Shown here: positions 56,992 to 64,000 of the stretch, in pieces
How the letters are laid out: each line of letters starts with the position of its first letter
Position numbering within the stretch: position 1 is the first letter of the stretch
NCBI GenBank assembly: GCA_014218235.1
Contig: CM024755.1
Coordinates: 40,444,109 to 40,508,108, forward strand
Origin: Colocasia esculenta
Taxonomy: Eukaryota; Streptophyta; Magnoliopsida; Alismatales; Araceae
Direction: 5' to 3'
Length of the DNA: 64,000 nt
Translations under genes and position numbers: made by a program
Notes under the pieces: generated by a model
Seen by the model: the letters and a program-made list of their open reading frames with translations, nothing else
Told to the model about the DNA's origin: nothing
The model's database searches: none

Positions 56992-58300
56992 TTTTTTTTT
57001 TTTGGATATATGAAAACAGGACTAGAAAACTAACTCGATACAAACACCGAAAGAAAAACTCCTACTCAGAGGACGCAGGATAGCAGACAAAGAGGAACTA
57101 ACAGAAAGATCAGAAACCTACAGAGGGAAACAAGAAACCAAAAAAAAACATTACAACCAACACTAAAACAGATTCATTCAGGGGGTCCCACACTTGTAGT
57201 TACATCAAGTCTTTGTAGCCTATGTAATTTAACTCCTGGGGTACCGCACAAGGGTGTTCCACTGAATAGAGAATCTTTGCTTCTCTCGTTTGACTTGCCA
57301 GCCAGTAAGCCGCTTGATTTTCTTGTTTGTTGATATGGAGAATGCTTGGTATTGAGTATTGATCATCCCCTGTGTTAGGATACTATGAATACTTGTAATG
57401 ATCTCTTTGATTTTCGGAGGTGGTGACGCATTCATATCATATTGAGCACCACTTGGTGCAAACTCCCATAGGGAGTTTGCATCCAGGTGGATGCAAACTA
57501 CCCACCTATTGGGTGGGGTGACATCACCCACCCCCCACCGAATGAGTGGCTGGGTTTGTTGCAACCCGCCATCGTGGTGGTTTGCAACAAGTCTTTCCCT
57601 ATCATATCTATCAAATAGTCTATGACCACCTTGCTATCACCTTCGAGACATACTTGTTTGCCTTCCTGACATGCAATGTTCTGTACACAAAGATAAGCTG
57701 CCAAAGCTTGTGCTTTTATTATTGATGCATTTGGCAAGTAAATGGCTTCTGCTTTAATACATCTATCAAGATGGTCTCTAATAAACGTATGAGCAGAGTC
57801 TCATTTCTGTCCCTCCACAACGTGTCAATAGCATACCCAATCACTGTTTTTGCATATACTGTCATTGCATTATTCTCCTCCCATGGGCCATGGCATTGTT
57901 AACTCCCAAATCCGACTCAGATCTATTGGTGTGAACTGTGTTTCGCGATCTTTGTCCAAATCTTTATTAAGTGAAAGCAACTTACTAATGCATGCGTATT
58001 CTTTTACCTCAGTCATCTATGACATCTGCTCATCACCATCATATTGCATCTGTTTAGATATTGCTTTGTAATTGGTAGCCTCCCCCGTGCTATTTTTCAT
58101 AGTAACACTCTTACCCTGTTTTGGACTAACCAGTTCCAAATAATTTCCCATCTTTTATTGGTCTGCCGGTTGCTATCTTCTTCCCCTCTCTCTGTGGATC
58201 CGATTATATGCCTTTTTCGTTGAGGATCTTTCTTGCTTGTCAGGTAACCAGATTCACAGGTTTGTTGAGAGTAGGCAAATTACAAATGCAAGTCACTAAG
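56992..58300 (-). pseudogene. LINE ORF2 remnant, RNase H region, with poly(A) tail
   Basis: Minus strand. RNase H-like sequence at 57737-57600 (ASIIKAQALAAYLCVQNIAC, then VCLEGDSKVVIDYL) and, after an inserted hairpin-rich block, 57420-57240 (PKIKEIITSIHSIL, WNTLVRYPRS). Upstream (57740-58300) a worn zinc-binding-type region is hinted at, but I cannot define it. The 3' end is a T run at 56992-57003, i.e. a poly(A) tail. Target duplications were not found. Clear pseudogene. Confidence 0.65.
57445..57590. repeat. Chain of adjacent and overlapping hairpins
   Basis: Within 146 bp: GCACCA/TGGTGC (57446-57459); TGCAAACTCCC/GGGAGTTTGCA with a 3-base loop (57457-57481); GTTTGCATCCA/TGGATGCAAAC with a 2-base loop (57475-57498), which shares an arm with the previous one; CCCACC/GGTGGG (57501-57517); GGTGA/TCACC (57517-57528); and a 15-base imperfect stem TTGTTGCAACCC.../...GGTTTGCAACAA (57557-57590). 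It interrupts the LINE RNase H coding sequence. Confidence 0.8.
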
Positions 58301-59092
58301 CTCTGTGGGAAAACTAAACTTAGTTTCTCAAAATCCCACTCACCTTCCCCATTTAAAAAGTAGGATATTGTTTCAAAATTTTCTCCTTAATAACATGATA
58401 TTGTGGCCATGAATGTTTGAGCTTTCCTTCCACATAAAACTCAATGGAAAGATTCATGAAACTATGCACTACCAACACTAGTTCGCACTTGATTCAGATC
58501 ATAGAGCAACTGACACCAGCAATATTGTTTCTCTCTCCCTCAAACACCGGCAGTACTGTTTAATTTGTTATGGTCCCCACCAATGAAATGTGTCCTTGCC
58601 TCCTCCTGCGCCGTCTGAACGACCTTGGTTAAAATTCAGAGCTGTGGGTGATTCACGTTATCCTTGGTTAAAAATCCAGAGCTGTCAAAAACCCTTGGGA
58701 TTATCATTGTTTAATTACATACTTTTCGCGGGCTTAATTAAAACTCAACTTTCAAGATTCACTGGACCCCTCCAACTATATAGGCAGGAATTGATAGCAT
58801 GTGGTTTTTCTTAAGGAGAAATATTTATTGTAAGAAGAATCCTGTGAATAATTAAGACATTTTAGCTAGATCTTACGAATATAATCACATAGGGTATTTC
58901 TCTTTCTTCAATGCCTCCCCTGGTGCATTGGCAGCCGGAATGTTAGGCAGGCCGTTTCTTGGGATTTTTCATCTACTGCATTAACATGATTGTAAGCAAT
59001 TTTCTTTCTTTTTTTTTTAAAGAAGGAATTTTTCATTCAGTCTCGAAGTATATATTTGTGAATGGTTTAAGAAAATGATAAATAAAACTAAT
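58301..59092. other. No recognised gene
   Basis: Mixed AT-rich sequence. A phrase with CCTTGGTTAAAA-TTCAGAGCTGT occurs twice near 58623 and 58661. A run of ten T is at about 59011. The open frame 58590-58814 is unrecognised. Confidence 0.45.
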
Positions 59093-59097
59093 ATAAC

Positions 59098-59393
59098 TAT
59101 TGGAGATATTGAGTCTCCCTACTCGGAGCAGCCCAAAGCCCATACGCAAGCTCGTCCTGATTCTTCTAGAACCTTTCTAGAAGGACCCAGAACATGCTGG
59201 AGCCTACTGCTCCGACCTGCTATGATAACTGTTTTTATTCCTTTTCTTTTTGGACCCTACACGTGTATTCTTTATCCATCATTCATTTTTTGTACAGCAC
59301 CTGTATATAATAACCAATGAGTGAATAGAATGGGTGTGCAGAACCCTTCCTTCTTCCTTTTCGCATTGTGCTTCCTCCTTGTTATTTTTGGCA
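59098..59393 (+). repeat. Complete copia LTR (left)
   Basis: About 296 bp from TATTGGAGATATTG to TTTTTGGCA, immediately followed by the primer-binding site. A CTCATTCA-type U5 follows TGTATATAATAACC. The first 214 bases recur at 60304-60517 and the first 82 recur inverted at 63312-63393. Confidence 0.88.
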
Positions 59394-59405
59394 TGGTATC
59401 AGAGC
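59394..59405 (+). promoter_or_regulatory. Primer-binding site, initiator Met-tRNA
   Basis: TGGTATCAGAGC abuts the LTR end and lies seven bases before the gag Met codon. Confidence 0.93.
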
Positions 59406-59411
59406 TATTAC

Positions 59412-60296
59412 ATGGCTGATACGATCATGGCCACTTCTGCTAGCTCTGCTTCCACTACTGCAAACTCTACCACCTCCAATACATCTGAGATCATCTCCAG
59501 TGACAGTCCCTATTTCCTTCATTCATCCGATAATCCTGGCACCTTGGGTGGAAAACCTTGTTCTTTTCCCATGGAACAAAATTTGAAACTAACACCTGAA
59601 AGTGGAGAACCATTAGCAGAGCCAGGGAGATACCGACGACTTGTTGGAAGATTGATTTATCTCACCATCACCAGGCCAGACCTCTTGTTTGTTGTGAATA
59701 CTCTGAGTCAATACATGAGCCAACCACGGACTGTTCATTGGGATGTTGCGTTGCGTGTTGCTCGCTACATAAAGAACTCTCCAGGAGCTGGCATCTATCT
59801 TCCCTCAACAGGTAATCCCAGTCTCACCGGCTACTGTGACTCAGATTGGGCATCATGTTCTACCACTCGGCGATCCACAACAGGATATTGCATTTTCTTT
59901 GGTGGCTGTCCCATCTCCTGGAAAAGTAAGAAACAACATACCGTCGCTCGCTCATCCGCCGAAGCAGAGTATAGGGCACTTGCTTCAGCAGCTGCAGAGA
60001 TAACATGGCTGCAATATCTTTTTAAAGACCTTGGAATCAACTTTATGGCCACCACTCTCCACTGCGACAACAGAGCAGCTCTGCACATCGCATCAAAACC
60101 AGTATTTCACGAACGTACGAAACATATAGAACTTGACTGCCATTTTGTTCGTGAAAAGGTCTTATCAGGCATGATCAAGCTGCAGCATATTTCTTCAGAT
60201 CGGCAGATAGCCGATGTATTCACTAAACCTCTTGGACAAGTACGTTTCCAAATGATCACTCGCAAGTTGATTCGTGATCTCCACGCACCAACTTGA
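59412..60296 (+). CDS. Fused copia ORF: gag N-terminus joined to RT end and RNase H
   Basis: Start at the first ATG after the primer-binding site ([11 protein letters not shown]). An in-frame ATG at 59334 lies inside the LTR and is unlikely to be used. Residues 1-44 or so are the gag start, ending SSDNPGT. The next residue on is copia RT C-terminal sequence: [30 protein letters not shown]. Then the complete RNase [22 protein letters not shown] and [12 protein letters not shown] supply the acidic active-site residues, and [10 protein letters not shown] and [11 protein letters not shown] close the protein. No stops. The fusion is in frame at 59543. If expressed it would be an RNase H with a gag leader, without RT or integrase. 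Confidence 0.9.
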   Translation: MADTIMATSASSASTTANSTTSNTSEIISSDSPYFLHSSDNPGTLGGKPCSFPMEQNLKLTPESGEPLAEPGRYRRLVGRLIYLTITRPDLLFVVNTLSQYMSQPRTVHWDVALRVARYIKNSPGAGIYLPSTGNPSLTGYCDSDWASCSTTRRSTTGYCIFFGGCPISWKSKKQHTVARSSAEAEYRALASAAAEITWLQYLFKDLGINFMATTLHCDNRAALHIASKPVFHERTKHIELDCHFVREKVLSGMIKLQHISSDRQIADVFTKPLGQVRFQMITRKLIRDLHAPT

Positions 60297-60303
60297 GGGG
60301 GAG
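60293..60303 (+). promoter_or_regulatory. Copia polypurine tract
   Basis: TTGAGGGGGAG overlaps the RNase H stop codon and abuts the internal LTR start TATTGG. This is the ordinary 3' boundary of such an element. Confidence 0.9.
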
Positions 60304-60517
60304 TATTGGAGATATTGAGTCTCCCTACTCGGAGCAGCCCAAAGCCCATACGCAAGCTCGTCCTGATTCTTCTAGAACCTTTCTAGAAGGACCCAGAACA
60401 TGCTGGAGCCTACTGCTCCGACCTGCTATGATAACTGTTTTTATTCCTTTTCTTTTTGGACCCTACACGTGTATTCTTTATCCATCATTCATTTTTTGTA
60501 CAGCACCTGTATATAAT
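60304..60517 (+). repeat. Internal LTR fragment (first 214 bp)
   Basis: Near-identical to 59098-59311. It stops at TGTATATAAT and joins gag at CCTGGCACC. The word ATAAT is present at the break in both the LTR and gag, so the join is at microhomology. It lacks the LTR 3' part and any primer-binding site. Confidence 0.92.
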
Positions 60518-63325
60518 CCTGGCACCATTCTTGTTAGCCATCTTCTTACTGGCGACAACTACTCCACATGGCGTCGTGCTATGATCATGGCTCTCACAGC
60601 AAAGAACAAGATGGGTTTCGTGGATGGCTCTATTCCACAACCAAGTGAAGAAGCAGCCAACTATCTCCAATGGCAGAGAGTTGATAACATGGTGCACTCA
60701 TGGATCCTCAACTCCATCCATCGGGATCTTGCTCCCTCAGTTCTCTACGCTCAATCTGCCAGCATGGTCTGGAAAGATCTCCATGACCGGTTTTCACCGT
60801 CAGATGGACCTCGTATTTTTCAACTTGAGCGAACTTTGTCAACACTTCTCCAGGGAAGTGATCCGGTGGCAAAGTATTTTAACTCCTTGAAGAATTGCTG
60901 GGACGAGCTGGCTACCTATGATCCTATGCCTGCCTGCACTTGTGGTGCTCATACAAAGTATTTGAAGCAACACCAACAACGCCAGTTGATGCAGTTTCTC
61001 ATGGGTCTCAATGACACTTATGCTCAAGTGAGGAGTCAAATGTTGCTCATGGACCCCTTACCTACTTTAGGACGAGCTTATTCCTTAGTTCTACAAGATG
61101 AGACACAACGCCTTCTTCACACATCCACTGGAGGAAATGAAGGGATGTCTATGATGACCACACCTGCTCTTCTTCCCACACCAGTAGAGTCATCTCAGCT
61201 TACACAATCAGCAAACTTTATCTCTAAAAATCAGCCTCCCGATACAAAGAATAGATCCAAGGAACGATGTAGTTATTGCAACATCCTTGGCCATACAAGA
61301 GACGTTTGCTACAAGCTTCATGGGTACCCACCAAATTTTCGGGAACGGAGGTACAACAAGGGCAAACAACATGAATACCATGCTCGTGCCAACCAGGCAT
61401 CTTCCATGCCTTTCACACCGGAGCAATGCCAGCAGATATTACAGCTCTTGAATGAGACCACATCTTCACCCAAGGCAAATCTCGCAGGTAAACCTCAATG
61501 CCATCTTGTGGTCACTCCAGAAACTTGGGTCATTGACAGTGGAGCCACGGATCATGTTACTTGTCACCCTAACATTTTGAGCAGTGTTCTCCCACCTCAA
61601 GCCCACAACTCAAGTATTATGATTCCCAATGGTAATGTCGTTCCTATTACTGGATTTGGAAAAGTCTCTCTCACACCCTCACTTCATTTATCTAATGTTC
61701 TTTATGCACCTCAGTTCAAATGCAACCTTCTTTCTGTTTACAAACTAACCAACCAACTTCAATGCTCCATTACTTTCTTCCCGTCGCACTGCATATTTCA
61801 GGACCTCTCGACGGGGAAGGTGATTGGTCGGGGCCATGAAAGAGATTCCCTCTACCACTTCGAGTTAGGATGTCCGTCTGCTTCTGCCATCATCCCAACA
61901 AAACCAGATCATGCTTCATTTGAACTCTGGCATCAACGCCTTGGACACCCAGGGATGGAACCGCTGCAAATCTTGAGAAGAGAGTCTTTCATTTCTTACA
62001 ACAACAACAAAACTTCCTGCACTGTTTGTCCTTTAGCCAAACAGACACGGCTTCCTTTTCCTGTTAGTTCTACAAGTACAACATCTTGTTTTCAACTTAT
62101 ACATTGTGATATTTGGGGTCCCTACTCGCAAGCATCAAATTCAGGGGCTCATTATTTCTTCACTATAGTAGATGATTTCTCCAGATGTACCTGGACGCAT
62201 CTCATGCGTTTCAAATCAGAAACCTTTAATGTTTTGTCAAGTTTCTTTTCTCACGTCAAGAATCAATTCAAGCAAACCATTAAGATTGTGAGGAGTGATA
62301 ATGGCTCTGAGTTTCTGTCCCATGCAATGACAGATTTCTTTAACAAACAAGGAGTCATTCACCAACGTAGTTGTGTAGCTACCCCCCAACAAAATGCGAT
62401 TGTTGAGAGAAAGCACAGACACCTCCTCAACGTTGCCAGAGCCCTCCGCTTTCAAGCTAACCTTCCTAAATGTTTTTGGGGGGATTGCATTCTTACTGCC
62501 ACCTTCCTCATCAACCGCATACCCACTCCTCTACTGAAATATAAAACACCATATGAAGTCCTTATGCAGCGGTCACCATCCTTCGCATCACTGCGTGTTT
62601 TTGGGTGCCTTTGTTTTGCTGCTTGTGGTTTTCTGGAGCATGATAAATTTAGTCCACGTGCCCGCCGAGCCATCCTTGTAGGCTATCCATATGGACAAAA
62701 GGGTTATCGCCTGTATGACTTGGAGAACCAAAAATACTTCAGTAGCCGAGATGTCACCTTTTATGAACAAATCTTCCCATTTCATTCAAACCACACTTCA
62801 GATAATACCTCTCTTGTCTTGCCTAAACCCATATCTGAACCTCCTGATCAGGAAGCTTCCACTTCTCTTCCTAACAATGAGGAGCCACCTTCTGAAACAA
62901 TCATTCTCGAGAATAACCCACCTCCCATTGATACAATGCCACCCAGCAACCTGCGACGTTCTGGACGGGAGAAACGGCCACCAGCTCGACTGAGGGATTA
63001 TCATTGTGGATTAATCCACACCGACCAATCATCTTCCTCTCCGAGACCCACCGCTCATCCCATGCAGCGACATATATCTTACGCCAAGTTCAGTCCACAA
63101 CATCAACTTTTTCTCAGCTCTATAACTGTTGATCGTGAGCCCACTTCATTCAAAGAAGCCAGTGAAGACCCAAGATGGCGTGAGGCTATGGCTGCTGAGA
63201 TTCATGCTCTTGAGGCTAACAAGACATGGACCGTTGTTCAGCTTCCAGCTGGTAAGAAACCCATATCCTGCAAATGGGTTTATAAAATAAAATACAACTC
63301 CAATGGGACAGTAGAAAGGTTCTAG
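60518..63325 (+). CDS. Copia gag-protease-integrase polyprotein, lacking own start and RT core
   Basis: Open without interruption, the frame even reading back through the LTR fragment to 60293. Gag: [40 protein letters not shown]. Zinc knuckle [14 protein letters not shown] at about 61266. Protease [13 protein letters not shown] (about 61528). Pre-integrase zinc region WHQRLGHPG...CTVCPLAKQ. Integrase catalytic Asp in IHCDIWGPY and VRSDNGSEF, Glu in [13 protein letters not shown]; then [15 protein letters not shown] begins with [21 protein letters not shown] and [17 protein letters not shown], then stops one residue later where the inverted LTR tip supplies TAG. It has no native gag start; the first ATG in frame, 60293, overlaps the upstream ORF's end. 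Confidence 0.93.
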   Translation, partial: PGTILVSHLLTGDNYSTWRRAMIMALTAKNKMGFVDGSIPQPSEEAANYLQWQRVDNMVHSWILNSIHRDLAPSVLYAQSASMVWKDLHDRFSPSDGPRIFQLERTLSTLLQGSDPVAKYFNSLKNCWDELATYDPMPACTCGAHTKYLKQHQQRQLMQFLMGLNDTYAQVRSQMLLMDPLPTLGRAYSLVLQDETQRLLHTSTGGNEGMSMMTTPALLPTPVESSQLTQSANFISKNQPPDTKNRSKERCSYCNILGHTRDVCYKLHGYPPNFRERRYNKGKQHEYHARANQASSMPFTPEQCQQILQLLNETTSSPKANLAGKPQCHLVVTPETWVIDSGATDHVTCHPNILSSVLPPQAHNSSIMIPNGNVVPITGFGKVSLTPSLHLSNVLYAPQFKCNLLSVYKLTNQLQCSITFFPSHCIFQDLSTGKVIGRGHERDSLYHFELGCPSASAIIPTKPDHASFELWHQRLGHPGMEPLQILRRESFISYNNNKTSCTVCPLAKQTRLPFPVSSTSTTSCFQLIHCDIWGPYSQASNSGAHYFFTIVDDFSRCTWTHLMRFKSETFNVLSSFFSHVKNQFKQTIKIVRSDNGSEFLSHAMTDFFNKQGVIHQRSCVATPQQNAIVERKHRHLLNVARALRFQANLPKCFWGDCILTATFLINRIPTPLLKYKTPYEVLMQRSPSFASLRVFGCLCFAACGFLEHDKFSPRARRAILVGYPYGQKGYRLYDLENQKYFSSRDVTFYEQIFPFHSNHTSDNTSLVLPKPISEPPDQEASTSLPNNEEPPSETIILENNPPPIDTMPPSNLRRSGREKRPPARLRDYHCGLIHTDQSSSSPRPTAHPMQRHISYAKFSPQHQLFLSSITVDREPTSFKEASEDPRWREAMAAEIHALEANKTWTVVQLPAGKKPISCKWVYKIKYNSNGTVERF

Positions 63326-63393
63326 AAGAATCAGGACGAGCTTGCGTATGGGCTTTGGGATGCTCCGAGTAGGGAGACTCAATATCTCCAATA
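63312..63393 (-). repeat. Inverted LTR tip forming the right end
   Basis: Reverse complement of 59098-59179 with one mismatch (63350 region, GGGATGCTCC against GGGCTGCTCC). It joins RT coding sequence through about ten shared bases (TAGAAAGGTT). The target duplication ATAAC follows directly. Confidence 0.93.
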
Positions 63394-63398
63394 ATAAC

Positions 63399-64000
63399 AA
63401 GGTATATAGACAATAGGTCTATAAGCAGCTTCTACTAATTATGGACCCATTGACAGCTATATGATCTCTACTTTTTATCTTTGATCTATCCGATTAAAGA
63501 TGAGGCCACTCAAACATAGGTCTGTTAGATGGGATCAATGTGATACAGACACATTTAAAGAGATCGACGGCTCAGCCTGGACGCAGGGTAAAACTCGTAT
63601 TGAGAGGGAATTACGAGAACTGCCGTATGTGATGGGCACTTAAAAGACAGATATAATCCACCCACTTACACAATAGATTATCCTCTTCCAATTACGGAAA
63701 CAAATATTTATTAATTACCAAGGTCTTCTTCACGAAAGAAATATCATCTCGCCGAATCACTGCAAAAAATACCATACTTTGGTCTATTTGATCAATTCTT
63801 GTGAATCAAAAAATATCTTAGTTATAGGTACACACTTATTTTCATTATTTTTAATATAAGATTAAATTAGATTTTTACACAATCCCCCCTAATGAAGATA
63901 AAGCAAATTCATTGTCACTAACGGTAGCAAATTCATTAGCACTATGTGATGGGTTCTCATCTAGGTTTGAGGTGTTAGTATAAGGAGGCCTTTTCTAATC
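63399..64000. other. No recognised feature
   Basis: AT-rich flank of the copia insertion. The phrase AGCAAATTCATT occurs twice near 63902 and 63926. Nothing coding or structured is supported. Confidence 0.5.

Larger units (their letters stand above)
59098..63393 (+). mobile_element. Rearranged Ty1/copia element with inverted LTR tips and a perfect target duplication
   Basis: ATAAC flanks it at 59093-59097 and 63394-63398. The left tip is TATTGGAGATATTGAG and the right tip is its reverse complement, extending 82 bp with one mismatch. Inside, in order: complete LTR, primer-binding site, gag N-terminus fused to the RT end and RNase H, polypurine tract, 214 bp of LTR, gag from the fusion point to the RT start, inverted LTR tip. 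Every join has short shared sequence. The RT core, including the catalytic Asp pair, is absent. The two long frames have no internal stop, so the element is young or was moved by relatives. LTR tips begin TATTGG where copia LTRs usually have TGTTGG. Confidence 0.92.

Noticed and set aside
56595..57043. A host gene exon pair on the minus strand
   Set aside because: Peptides are unrecognised, run into poly-T tracts, and no consistent splice sites link them.

Overview
The window is flowering-plant nuclear DNA made almost entirely of transposable elements nested in one another. I find no intact host gene, no tRNA or rRNA gene and no CRISPR array. The plant origin rests on family content: Ty3/gypsy and Ty1/copia elements primed by initiator Met-tRNA (TGGTATCAGAGC), Sirevirus-type LTRs, a CACTA element with plant-type TnpD domains, a hAT dimerisation domain, and plant L1-type LINE fragments. 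I do not assign a species.

Region 1 (1-39153) looks like one very large minus-strand Ty3/gypsy element of Tat/Ogre type. Its LTR occurs at 1-1228 and again, split in two, at about 24071-24201 plus 38062-39153. Between the LTRs lie an unrecognised ORF (21333-22241), two diverged gag genes in tandem (19574-21072 and 17307-18698), no pol, and a tandem-repeat-rich 3' region with 22-bp, 73-bp and 93-bp repeats. It has been invaded three times: by a CACTA element (4026-12055, TSD TCA) inside the 73-bp array, by a Sirevirus-like solo LTR (14897-16582, TSD AAGAG), and by a chromovirus-like gypsy (24202-38056) inside its own LTR. The gypsy carries a third-level solo LTR (31371-34662, TSD GAAAG) in its integrase gene.

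Region 2 (39154-45343) holds an LTR-like minus-strand segment with palindromic boxes and a TATA box, a decayed copia pol (minus), and the C-terminal part of a LINE cut off by the next element. Region 3 (45344-55056) is a rearranged Sirevirus cluster: two LTRs on the minus strand, then a plus-strand gag and a third LTR facing the other way. A hAT fragment (55057-55620) and a LINE remnant (56992-58300) follow; the LINE remnant contains an unusual chain of hairpins.

Region 4 (59098-63393) is the most striking feature: a young copia element with intact reading frames that is internally permuted. It begins with a normal LTR and ends with an inverted copy of the same LTR tip, yet it has a perfect 5-bp target duplication (ATAAC). 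It therefore appears to have integrated as one molecule with two identical U3 ends, and it lacks the core of its reverse transcriptase.
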